A DNA stretch of 7,436 bases from an uncultured Lachnospiraceae bacterium (GTDB taxonomy: Bacteria > Bacillota > Clostridia > Lachnospirales > Lachnospiraceae), in NCBI GenBank assembly GCA_949346185.1, contig CASGVX010000105.1, positions 1 to 7,436 on the forward strand, read 5' to 3'. The position numbers were made by a program, and so were the translations under genes. The stretch's first letter is position 1, and each line of letters opens with the position of its first letter. Of the stretch, positions 1 through 6,336 are shown one piece after another. Below the pieces are notes generated by a model that made no database searches, was not told the DNA's origin, and saw nothing but the letters and a program-made list of their open reading frames with translations.

Positions 1-34
1 AGATTCTGGCTATTTTCTAGAAATTGACTGTGGA

Positions 35-179
35 AGCTGTTCATCCCGTCATAAGGTGCTAGACATCCGGTGGATGTCTGTTCAGCACGGACCGAAACGG
101 AGTGTAGATAGACAAAGCCGCACTGGCGGCGACCGATGCCGATAGGCAGAGGGTCTATCGCATGAAGGGATGAATGGCT
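35..179 (+). ncRNA. Candidate structured RNA, family not recognised
   Basis: The ends pair over an 18-nt arm: 35-47 with 167-179 (13 pairs, including two adjacent G-U wobbles), a G48/A166 mismatch, then 49-52 with 162-165. Inside are 56-60 with 84-88, stacked on 61-68 with 72-79 (3-nt loop); 107-113 with 153-159; and, within that, 117-121 with 126-130 and 137-140 with 145-148 (GATA loop). A weak CCG-AAA-CGG hairpin sits at 92-100. The wobble pairs and nested multibranch layout favour selection at RNA level. It could be a leader element of the acyltransferase, whose start is about 90 nt downstream, or a free-standing RNA. I see no terminator after it and cannot match it to a riboswitch class, RNase P, SRP, 6S or tmRNA. 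A short inverted-repeat element in DNA is the main alternative. The strand is inferred from the flanking genes. Confidence 0.55.
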
Positions 180-186
180 GTGAATA

Positions 187-196
187 GTAACGTTAC
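187..196. promoter_or_regulatory. Perfect 10-bp palindrome in the acyltransferase leader
   Basis: GTAACGTTAC is a perfect palindrome just after the structured element and inside an AT-rich stretch (181-232). That placement would suit an operator, but no clear -35/-10 pair could be set beside it and 10-bp palindromes arise by chance. The remainder of 180-271 shows only AT-rich sequence and the ribosome-binding region. Confidence 0.2.
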
Positions 197-269
197 ATTA
201 TTATCTGTATTTTTATGCTTATTTTATGGAATGCTAGTTTGGCAGGGTGAGACCATACTTTAAAGGAAA

Positions 270-275
270 AGGTGA
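270..275 (+). promoter_or_regulatory. Ribosome-binding site favouring the 281 GTG start
   Basis: AGGTGA matches the 3' half of the consensus Shine-Dalgarno and ends five bases before GTG 281. It overlaps the GTG at 272, which has its own AAAGGA at 262-267. The site leaves a three-residue uncertainty in the acyltransferase N-terminus. Confidence 0.4.
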
Positions 276-1006
276 GAGTTGTGATACGCTTTTTATATGT
301 AATACTAGGCAATATACATAGGATTTGGATGATTCCCAGGATGGAGTATATCGCCAGGCATCCGGAAAAATATACAGAGGAATTTCGATATGAGTACGAC
401 AGGCATTGCATCCGCTTGATGAACAACCGGGGAAGAATCCGTACGGAGGGCAGCGGGATGGAGTATCTCCCGGCGGAAGGGGGATACGTGATGTTTGCCA
501 ATCATCAGGGGAAATATGACACGCTGGGGATTATGCTATGCCATGACAGGCCTTGTTCCGTGGTAATGGATGCAGCCAAGTCCCATGGGCCGCTGGTGTC
601 CCAGTTTATAGACATGGTGCAGGGGAAGCGGATGAGACTGGACGATTTGAGGCAGGCGGCGGGAGTGATTCGGGAGATGGCCAATGAGGTGAAGCAGGGC
701 AGAAGGTTCATTATCTTTCCCTCAGGAGGATATCAGCATAGGAATGGAAACCATGTGGATCCCTTTAAGCCGGGCAGTTTTCAGAGTGCAATGAGAGCCA
801 AGGCTCCCATTGTGCCGGTGGCACTCATTGATTCTTGGAAGGTTTTTGACTTGTGGAGTCTGCGGAAGGTGAAGTCCAAAGTCATTTTCTTGAAGCCGCT
901 GTACTATGAGGAGTATCAGCATATGAGTTCCAAGGAGGTGTGCGAGGAGGTGCAGCGCAGAATCTGCCAGGCGATTCAGGAGGCAGATGCCAATCGGGGG
1001 AAATAG
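272..1006 (+). CDS. PlsC/LPLAT-type 1-acyl-glycerol-phosphate acyltransferase-like protein
   Basis: Probable membrane-associated acyltransferase, likely acting on lysophosphatidic acid or a related glycerophosphate lipid in membrane phospholipid synthesis; the substrate is inferred. The 244 residues fit the family. Motif I is NHQGKYD, with the HX4D catalytic pair at H78 and D83. Basic residues at 119-122 may serve as motif II. Motif III is at 149-153 and reads FPSGG, so the usual Glu of FPEG is Ser. Motif IV is IVPVAL (180-185), preceded by the family-typical FKPGSF (165-170). The N-terminus (residues 3-20) is hydrophobic and could sit in the membrane. The start is GTG: 272 has AAAGGA upstream, but GTG at 281 with AGGTGA five bases before it is equally good. 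The ThyX-like gene follows about 53 nt later with no terminator between them, suggesting co-transcription. Confidence 0.82.
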   Translation: MRVVIRFLYVILGNIHRIWMIPRMEYIARHPEKYTEEFRYEYDRHCIRLMNNRGRIRTEGSGMEYLPAEGGYVMFANHQGKYDTLGIMLCHDRPCSVVMDAAKSHGPLVSQFIDMVQGKRMRLDDLRQAAGVIREMANEVKQGRRFIIFPSGGYQHRNGNHVDPFKPGSFQSAMRAKAPIVPVALIDSWKVFDLWSLRKVKSKVIFLKPLYYEEYQHMSSKEVCEEVQRRICQAIQEADANRGK

Positions 1007-1049
1007 GGTGGAATCAATAGGGCAATAGAGCCATTCATACATCAGAAAT

Positions 1050-1055
1050 GGGGAG
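1050..1055 (+). promoter_or_regulatory. Ribosome-binding site that sets the ThyX start at 1060
   Basis: GGGGAG ends four bases before ATG 1060. It overlaps the in-frame ATG at 1048, which has no purine-rich site upstream, so the shorter 403-residue product is preferred. Confidence 0.5.
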
Positions 1056-1059
1056 CGAT

Positions 1060-2271
1060 ATGACGAAGATTGAAATCATTGCAGCCACTAGGGAAGTGGA
1101 GCATGTGGCGGCGGAGGAACTGAACCGGGAACAGACGATTCTCAGCGGGAAGTTCGGGGGAACCTGCTATGCCGGGGAGGGATTTGCCACCATCAGGACC
1201 CAGCCGGAGGAAAAGGCATGGAAGCGAGCCAAGAGCACGGCGGAGATGGGGCATCACTCTGTATTCCAGCATGGGATGGTGAATATGGAGATTGTGTGCC
1301 CCAAGATCATCGCCATGCTGCTGAATTCCGTGGGGGTGTCCAATACATCAGAGAAAAGTGCCAGATATACCCAGATGAAGCCGGAGACGGAGAGGGAGCA
1401 GATGCTCTATGGAAAATGGCATGATATTCTGGTAGAGGAAATTGGCCGTCGCTACGGGAGCCGCTTTACGGACAGGGAGATGGACAAGCTGGCTTACGAG
1501 AATGCCAGGTACATGATATCTGTGTTCTGCGAGACTTCCATGGTGTATTCCCTTCCCTTTCGGAATATTTTTTATGTGATGGACTGGCTGGAGAAGATGG
1601 GGCGGAATCTGAAAAATATGCGGGGGACATTCAATCGCCGTCTGGAAGAGGAAGTCATTTCCCTGCGGAGTGGTTTTCTCAGCGCAGTGGGAGGGGAGAA
1701 TTTCCACGATACCAAGAATGACTATTTTCGCTTTCTCCCGGTGCAGGCTACCGGAGAATATGATGATGACAACAGGGAGTATTATGGGGATGTATACACG
1801 GCAAAGTTTCTGGCATCTTTTGCCCAGGTTGCCCAGGAGCAGAGGCATCGCACCACTAGGGTCAAGATTAATTTTTCCGGGGAAAGACCGGGAGAATTCG
1901 GGTATTATGTGCCACCCTTGCTTCGGGGAACTTCCAGAGAAGAGGAATGGCTGGAGGATATAGGGAGCGCGGGGGATTGCTATCCCCAGGGCATGCTGGT
2001 GTCTGTGACAGAGCAGGGGCTCTTTGAGGATTTCGTGGTGAAGTGCAAGGAGCGCATGTGTGGCCGGGCGCAGCTGGAGATTATGTCCGTGACAGAGCAG
2101 CTGGTGTGTCGGTTTGCCGCTGAGAAGGAGAATCTCTCACGGAAGAATAGGAAGCGGCTGGAGCAGATTACCCGGGAGGGGAAGCCCTGCGCCAGATGCT
2201 GCTATCCTGACTTCTCGTGCCGGGAAGGGTGCGCCTGGGGCAGAGGCGAGGCGCTGTCACGGCTGGTCTAA
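1060..2271 (+). CDS. thyX: Tandem (double-length) ThyX-family protein, FAD-dependent thymidylate synthase-like
   Basis: ThyX converts dUMP to dTMP using methylene-tetrahydrofolate, FAD and NADPH. Canonical subunits have about 220 residues; this protein has 403 and reads as two ThyX-like halves. Half one (about 1-195) has GHHSVFQH (64-71), matching GHxSxxEH, and SEKSARY (97-103), matching NExSxRY, but the RHR position between them is SVG (90-92). It also keeps an FRNIFYVMDWL segment (167-177) like the family's NARSLMNFL helix. Half two (about 200-403) has QRHR (261-264), a shifted NFSGE (271-275), a GYYVP segment (281-285) and the C-terminal RAQLEI (336-341), but lacks GHxSxxEH. The tail carries C377, C380, C381, C387 and C391. 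Start 1060 is chosen because GGGGAG lies four bases upstream; ATG 1048 has no ribosome site. Family membership is firm from motifs; thymidylate synthase activity is inferred. Confidence 0.8.
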   Translation: MTKIEIIAATREVEHVAAEELNREQTILSGKFGGTCYAGEGFATIRTQPEEKAWKRAKSTAEMGHHSVFQHGMVNMEIVCPKIIAMLLNSVGVSNTSEKSARYTQMKPETEREQMLYGKWHDILVEEIGRRYGSRFTDREMDKLAYENARYMISVFCETSMVYSLPFRNIFYVMDWLEKMGRNLKNMRGTFNRRLEEEVISLRSGFLSAVGGENFHDTKNDYFRFLPVQATGEYDDDNREYYGDVYTAKFLASFAQVAQEQRHRTTRVKINFSGERPGEFGYYVPPLLRGTSREEEWLEDIGSAGDCYPQGMLVSVTEQGLFEDFVVKCKERMCGRAQLEIMSVTEQLVCRFAAEKENLSRKNRKRLEQITREGKPCARCCYPDFSCREGCAWGRGEALSRLV

Positions 2272-2312
2272 GTCTGCGGGCTATTCGCAATGGAGAGTCT
2301 GTGGGGGGATTC

Positions 2313-2341
2313 TTGACAGTGCAGAGAGATAAAAGTATACT
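2313..2341 (+). promoter_or_regulatory. Near-consensus sigma-A promoter for the envelope-polymer genes
   Basis: A perfect -35 TTGACA (2313-2318) is followed by exactly 17 bases and a -10 TATACT (2336-2341, five of six). Transcription would start near 2348, leaving a leader of about 90 nt before the transferase gene. This is the strongest promoter seen in the window. It lies in the 168-nt gap after the ThyX-like gene, where no terminator is visible. The leader holds only weak pairings, such as TGGCG/CGCCA around 2373-2409 and CATAT/ATATG around 2408-2422. Confidence 0.72.
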
Positions 2342-2439
2342 AACATATTGTATGACTTTTGGATTGCAGGGGCTTGGCGGTATTGTGTCTGTGCGTTGCT
2401 TGACGCCATATTGCTTCATATGTACAAAGCGGCGCAGAA

Positions 2440-4212
2440 ATGGATGTTGATATGAATTGTCTAATGGATAAGAGATATGTGACTGCTGCGGTAAAGAGGA
2501 TTTACTGGGAGCGGGTGATTCTCCATCTTGATGTGGAAGTATATGACCACCGCTCTTTTCAGCAGAAAAATATTTTTGAATTTTATTTGCTGGATGAGAA
2601 TTACACGGTAGTCGCCAGATTCAGGAAAGAGGAGACTTCTCCGGGGATGTACCACTGCTGGATGAATATTACCAATCCGGGAAACTGTCGGTGCCTTCCC
2701 ATGGGGAGCTACCGCTGCTATGTATTTGAGAATGATTACGTGATGGCAAAGTGCATGGTGCTGCCGGAACTGGTGCCGGAGATAGAGAATTGCTCCCGCT
2801 CATTTCTTCATGACAATCGGGGGAAGGCGTATTCCGTCAATTTCTTCGTGTCCGAGGGGGAGGAGGAATTGCCGCTTCTGATGCATACGCTGGAGGCGGC
2901 AAGAGTTCCTCTGGAGCAGGAGTCTAATTGGCAGATTATCAAGTCCGTGGTGAGGGATCCTCTGGTAAAGTTGAAAAAGAACTTGGGGAGAATGTTTTGG
3001 AAGATGGTGTATTTTCAATATACGCTGCGCTATCGGAACAAGGAGCATGTGCTTATGTTCATGACGGAGCAGAGCGACACCTTGGGCGCGAACCTAAAGG
3101 CGGTGCTGAAGCGGCTCAGGGAGCGGGGAATGGAAGGCCAGTATAAGATTCTTACCTCTGCCAGGCCCGCATCCTATGTGCCCCAGACCAAGAGGAGCAA
3201 CTGGAAATTGGTGAAGAAGCTGGCGCAGAGCAAATTTATTTTTCTGGATGACCATGCACCCATTCTGGACTGGCTGAAGATGGAGCAGACGACCAAGGTA
3301 ATTCAGCTGTGGCATGCGGGAGCAGGATTTAAGTCATCCGGATACAGCAGATGGGGGCACTTGGGATGCCCATCCCCGATTAGCTGCCACCGGCAATATT
3401 ACTACGGCATTTCCGGTTCCAGACATATCAGCAAGTTTTTTTCGGAGGTCTTTGGCATTAATGATGCTCAGATTCTTCCCACGGGAATGCCCCGGATGGA
3501 CGAGTATCTGGATCCGGAATATCAGAGGGAGAAAAGGGAAAAACTATATCAGGAGTATCCTGTGTGCAGAGGGAAGAAAGTGATTCTGTTTGCTCCCACA
3601 TATAGGGGGAAGGGACGGCAGGATGCCTATTATCCCTACGAGATGATAGATTTTGACGGCCTCCATGACCTGTGCCGGAATGAGTATGTGGTACTGTTCA
3701 AAATGCATCCCTGGGTGCGGAAGCCGGTGCCCATCAGCGACAGGCACAAGGATATCTTCGTGGATGTGGGCCGTTATCCCAATATCAATGACCTCTTTTA
3801 TATTACGGAGGTTTTGATTACAGACTACTCCTCCAACATCTTTGAGTTCAGCCTGATGAAAAAGCCCATGCTGTTCTTCGCCTTTGACAAGATTCAGTAT
3901 TCTTTTTCCAGAGGATTCCACCGGGATTACGAGGAGGCGGCGCCGGGCAAGGTGTGCTATACTTTTGATGATATCTTGCAGGCGCTGGAGGACAAGGACT
4001 ATGAATATGAGAAGGTGGAGCGCTATGTGGAACTCCATTTTGACTATATTGACTGCCAGTCCTCTGACAGAGTGATTGACTGGATTATTTTGGGGAACGT
4101 GCCGCTGGATATTTTGCGGGAGAAAGTGGGCTGGGAGGATTTGTATCGGAAGATGAGGCGCATGAAGATGACGACGCTGCGTCAGCTGGAGGAAAAAGGC
4201 AGCGGGACATGA
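2440..4212 (+). CDS. CDP-glycerol/CDP-ribitol phosphotransferase family protein (TagF/TarF type)
   Basis: Probably transfers glycerol-phosphate or ribitol-phosphate from a CDP-alditol to a growing teichoic-acid-type or capsular chain at the inner membrane face. The 590 residues have two parts. Residues about 1-200 are a beta-rich accessory region seen before the catalytic part in many family members. Residues about 200-550 are the GT-B-like catalytic domain, with QLWHAGAGFK (289-298, His292), TGMPRMDEYL (348-357), LFAPTYRGKG (383-392), KMHPW (421-425, His423) and the nucleotide-binding TDYSSNIFEF (461-470). QLWHA in place of the TagF QTWHG is, from memory, a common variant. There is no signal peptide or membrane helix. 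The start is uncertain: ATG 2440, 2452 and 2464 all lack a good ribosome site. The near-consensus promoter at 2313 lies upstream and the CDP-alditol synthesis genes follow. The exact alditol cannot be read from sequence. Confidence 0.87.
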   Translation: MDVDMNCLMDKRYVTAAVKRIYWERVILHLDVEVYDHRSFQQKNIFEFYLLDENYTVVARFRKEETSPGMYHCWMNITNPGNCRCLPMGSYRCYVFENDYVMAKCMVLPELVPEIENCSRSFLHDNRGKAYSVNFFVSEGEEELPLLMHTLEAARVPLEQESNWQIIKSVVRDPLVKLKKNLGRMFWKMVYFQYTLRYRNKEHVLMFMTEQSDTLGANLKAVLKRLRERGMEGQYKILTSARPASYVPQTKRSNWKLVKKLAQSKFIFLDDHAPILDWLKMEQTTKVIQLWHAGAGFKSSGYSRWGHLGCPSPISCHRQYYYGISGSRHISKFFSEVFGINDAQILPTGMPRMDEYLDPEYQREKREKLYQEYPVCRGKKVILFAPTYRGKGRQDAYYPYEMIDFDGLHDLCRNEYVVLFKMHPWVRKPVPISDRHKDIFVDVGRYPNINDLFYITEVLITDYSSNIFEFSLMKKPMLFFAFDKIQYSFSRGFHRDYEEAAPGKVCYTFDDILQALEDKDYEYEKVERYVELHFDYIDCQSSDRVIDWIILGNVPLDILREKVGWEDLYRKMRRMKMTTLRQLEEKGSGT

Positions 4213-4242
4213 TTGGTCGGGAATAGCAGCGATATGATAGAC

Positions 4243-4268
4243 AGGGGATAGTGCGAACGATATTCCCT
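4243..4268 (+). other. Intergenic hairpin after the transferase gene
   Basis: AGGGGATA (4243-4250) pairs with TATTCCCT (4261-4268), with one G-U, and two more inner pairs close a CGAA loop. Only TTT (4268-4270) marks the 3' side, so this is at best a weak or partial terminator inside the gene cluster, or an RNA-processing or stability element. Together with the pairing at 4282-4315 it fills most of the 125-nt gap. Confidence 0.35.
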
Positions 4269-4281
4269 TTGCAAATAATTG

Positions 4282-4315
4282 TGCCTGCGGCATAGCGCAT
4301 TCAAGCTTGCAGGCA
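4282..4315 (+). other. 7-bp inverted repeat before the cytidylyltransferase
   Basis: TGCCTGC (4282-4288) pairs perfectly with GCAGGCA (4309-4315) across 20 bases. The 3' arm ends just before GGAAAGG (4318-4324), the purine-rich region used by the next start, so the fold could affect translation of the cytidylyltransferase. No T-run follows, so it is not a terminator. Confidence 0.25.
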
Positions 4316-4337
4316 ACGGAAAGGCATAGGTATTAAT

Positions 4338-5081
4338 ATGAATATTGCAATGATTTTTGCCGGGGGAAAAGGAGTGCGGATGGGGTCAGGCATCCCGAAG
4401 CAGTTTCTGGAAATCCATGGAAAGCCGGTGCTGGTGCACACGCTGGAACTCTTTCAGGAGCATGATATGATTGATCAGATTTATATTTCCGTTCTGGAGG
4501 AGTATATTCCAAAGACCAGAAAATTGGTGAAACGATATGATTTGGATAAGGTGGTTTCCATCATTCCCGGGGGAGCCACTGCCCAGGATTCCATTTACAA
4601 TGTGCTGAAGGATGCGGAGAAGGACAATCCGGGGGATTCCATCGTGCTTTTGCATGACGGGGTGCGGCCTTTCGTGTCTTACGATACCATCAGGCAGAAT
4701 ATCGAGGGGGTGAAGGAGCATGGCAATGCCATTACCTGCACCTCCTGTTATGAGACCATTCTCCTGAGCCAGAGCGGGGAGGAGGTAGATTCCGTGCCCT
4801 ACAGGAAGAATACCTTTGCGGCTCAGGCACCCCAGAGTTTTTATCTGAAGGACGTGATTGCGGCTCATGACGAGATCAGAAAGACCAATCCCACCTATGA
4901 GGATATGGTGGATAATTGCACGATTATGAAGACCTTGGGAAAGGAAGTGCATATGATTCCTGGAAATCGAGGGAATATTAAGGTTACCACGCCGGAGGAT
5001 GTGTATATGTTCCGCGCGCTTCTGAATTATAAGGAAAATGAGCAGACCTTCGGCATTGGCCTGACTAATGGCATTCGCTAG
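4338..5081 (+). CDS. IspD/TarI-family cytidylyltransferase, probably ribitol-5-phosphate cytidylyltransferase (TarI)
   Basis: Transfers CMP from CTP to a sugar-alcohol phosphate: ribitol-5-phosphate to CDP-ribitol if TarI, or methylerythritol-4-phosphate if IspD. The 247 residues fit both. The nucleotide-binding loop is AGGKGVRMG (8-16, Arg14), followed by PKQFL (20-24, Lys21), GGATAQDSI (78-86, CTP contacts), HDGVRPFV (106-113) and KVTTPED (215-221). HDGVRPF resembles TarI more than the HDAARP of typical IspD. Arg, common in the GGxxR stretch, is Ala82 here. Its place between a CDP-alditol polymer transferase and an SDR supports CDP-ribitol or a similar product for wall or capsular polymer. 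A TagG-like exporter and the usual TarJ partner are not in this window. Start ATG 4338 has TAGG seven bases and GGAAAGG thirteen bases upstream. TarI over IspD is inference from motif and context. Confidence 0.85.
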   Translation: MNIAMIFAGGKGVRMGSGIPKQFLEIHGKPVLVHTLELFQEHDMIDQIYISVLEEYIPKTRKLVKRYDLDKVVSIIPGGATAQDSIYNVLKDAEKDNPGDSIVLLHDGVRPFVSYDTIRQNIEGVKEHGNAITCTSCYETILLSQSGEEVDSVPYRKNTFAAQAPQSFYLKDVIAAHDEIRKTNPTYEDMVDNCTIMKTLGKEVHMIPGNRGNIKVTTPEDVYMFRALLNYKENEQTFGIGLTNGIR

Positions 5082-5095
5082 GCTGGCAATCTAAA

Positions 5096-5144
5096 GCAAA
5101 GCGTGTTCAGACTATAAAGCATATGTGAGCTTGGCTTGCTTTGC
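5096..5144 (+). other. Inverted repeat with competing arms before the SDR gene
   Basis: GCAAAGC (5096-5102) is complementary to GCTTTGC (5138-5144), and AAAGC at 5116-5120 could pair with the same 3' arm, so two folds are mutually exclusive. This lies in the 100-nt gap between cytidylyltransferase and SDR, ahead of an AT-rich stretch and the ribosome site. No T-run or convincing promoter is present, so a role in processing or stability is only possible. Confidence 0.22.
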
Positions 5145-5169
5145 AGAAATGACCAAATATATATAAGAG

Positions 5170-5173
5170 GGAG
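5170..5173 (+). promoter_or_regulatory. Ribosome-binding site that sets the SDR start at 5183
   Basis: GGAG within a longer purine run (5165-5173) ends nine bases before ATG 5183 but directly abuts ATG 5174, leaving no usable spacing there. The shorter 358-residue product is therefore preferred. Confidence 0.55.
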
Positions 5174-5182
5174 ATGTTGCAT

Positions 5183-6259
5183 ATGGAAAGTCCAGATAAC
5201 AAGATACTGCAGGAGGATTTGGAGCGGGCGGCAGCCTTGGATCTGCCAGTGGAGGCATTGCGGGATGCCAGGGTGTTCGTCACTGGGGCTACCGGGCTTC
5301 TGGGCTCCCAGATGGTGAAGTTCTTATTGTGCCTGAACCGTCTGAAAGACTATCATATTACGGTGATTGCCCATGTGAGGAACCGGGAGAAGGCGGAGCG
5401 GGTATTTCCCTACGCAGGGGAGAATGGCCGGCTGGTTCTGTCGGTGGGAGATATCAATGAACGGATTTCCTATGATGGGGATGTGGATTATATCATTCAC
5501 GGAGCCAGCCCGACCAGTTCGAAATTTTTCGTGTCCCATCCGGTGGAAACAATCCACACTGCCATGGACGGGACGGAGAATGTGCTTGTCTTTGCCCGTG
5601 AGAAGCAGGTAAAGGGCATGGTGTACCTCTCTTCTTTGGAAGTCTATGGCACGCCGAGAGAGGATGCGGGATTGATTTCCGAGGGAGATTATGGGATCAT
5701 CGACCCCCTGAGCGTGCGAAGCAGCTATTCCGAGGGAAAGAGGATGGTGGAGTGCCTCTGCGTGTCCCACGGGGAGGAGTACCAGATACCGATTAAGATT
5801 GCCAGACTATCCCAGACCTTTGGGGCGGGGGTGAATTATGATGATGGCAGAGTATTTGCAGAGTTTGCCCGCTGTGCCATAGAGAAGCGCAATATCGTGC
5901 TGCACACGGAGGGAAAGACGGTGCGCAGTTATTGCTACACCATGGATGCCATCACGGCATTGCTGTATATCCTTCTGAAAGGGGAGCCGGGGGAGGCATA
6001 CAATGTGACGAACATGGACACGGCCATCTCCATTTACGATATGGCGAAGCTGGTCTGCCAGCTGTATCCGGAGTCCGGGATTACGGTGGAGAAGGATATT
6101 CCGGAAGATTTGGCAAGCTTCGGCTATAATCCCGAGATGGTGATTCGCCTGAACAGCGCCAAGCTGGAGAGTCTGGGGTGGAGAGCCACGGTGGATTTGA
6201 AGGGAATGTACCGCCGCCTGATCAGCGATTTATGCCGCGACAGAGAGCCGATGGCGTGA
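5183..6259 (+). CDS. Extended short-chain dehydrogenase, NAD-dependent epimerase/dehydratase family
   Basis: Cytosolic NAD(P)-dependent sugar or polyol enzyme of the extended SDR class (UDP-sugar epimerase, dehydratase and decarboxylase relatives). The Rossmann loop is GATGLLG (35-41), placed after an unusual charged leader of about 30 residues. Asp90 lies in VGDIN and IIHGASP is at 104-110, both typical of the NAD-binding half. The catalytic set is Ser150/Ser151 in the YLSSLEVYG strand and the YxxxK pair Tyr182 and Lys186. Arg208 (in IARLSQTFG) and RSYCYTMD (248-255) match the substrate-binding half of extended SDRs. Length 358 is slightly above the usual 310-350. It follows the cytidylyltransferase by 101 nt with no terminator, so it probably acts in the same pathway, perhaps supplying or modifying the alditol or sugar precursor. 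The exact reaction cannot be assigned; it is not the MDR-type TarJ reductase. Confidence 0.85.
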   Translation: MESPDNKILQEDLERAAALDLPVEALRDARVFVTGATGLLGSQMVKFLLCLNRLKDYHITVIAHVRNREKAERVFPYAGENGRLVLSVGDINERISYDGDVDYIIHGASPTSSKFFVSHPVETIHTAMDGTENVLVFAREKQVKGMVYLSSLEVYGTPREDAGLISEGDYGIIDPLSVRSSYSEGKRMVECLCVSHGEEYQIPIKIARLSQTFGAGVNYDDGRVFAEFARCAIEKRNIVLHTEGKTVRSYCYTMDAITALLYILLKGEPGEAYNVTNMDTAISIYDMAKLVCQLYPESGITVEKDIPEDLASFGYNPEMVIRLNSAKLESLGWRATVDLKGMYRRLISDLCRDREPMA

Positions 6260-6303
6260 GAAAGTCAGGATTCGCGGACTGCAGGTGCTTTTGGATCGGG
6301 ATA

Positions 6304-6316
6304 GTTGTGAAACAAC
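6304..6316. promoter_or_regulatory. Inverted repeat, possible operator for leuC
   Basis: GTTGT and ACAAC are perfect arms around a 3-base spacer. The repeat covers the -35 element of the weak promoter candidate at 6305-6333, where a repressor would act. Such short repeats are common by chance, so this is a suggestion only. Confidence 0.25.
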
Positions 6317-6333
6317 ATAGCAATTCGTAGCAT
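6305..6333 (+). promoter_or_regulatory. Weak candidate promoter upstream of leuC
   Basis: TTGTGA (6305-6310) and TAGCAT (6328-6333) are each about four of six to the sigma-A consensus and are separated by exactly 17 bases. The predicted start, near 6340, would put the strong hairpin at 6337-6364 at the 5' end of the transcript. No other good pair was found in the 130-nt gap. Confidence 0.28.
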
Positions 6334-6336
6334 CAG

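Noticed and set aside
101..130. Local similarity to the GTAGATAGA region of RNase P RNA
   Set aside because: The conserved RNase P core, such as GAGGAAAGTC, is absent.
105..140. Partial resemblance to a c-di-GMP (GEMM) riboswitch (CAAAGCC and ACCGATG pieces)
   Set aside because: The order of conserved pieces and the conserved CGCA and tetraloop-receptor parts do not match the class.
2..145. Open frame from the window edge to TAG at 143-145, possibly the tail of an upstream gene
   Set aside because: About 47 codons with codons unlike the neighbouring genes, no recognisable protein motif, and it overlaps the structured element; chance openness is plausible.
35..179. Small transposable inverted-repeat element
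   Set aside because: No convincing target duplication (only CTGTGGA versus CTGTGAA near the ends), and wobble pairs and nested helices fit RNA better; not fully excluded.
3544..4293. 249-codon open frame on the - strand
   Set aside because: Lies almost wholly opposite the transferase gene, with a low-information product and no motif; the + strand gene has clear family motifs.
5131..5165. Promoter before the SDR gene using TATATA at 5158-5165
   Set aside because: No -35 with acceptable match at 16-18 bases spacing.
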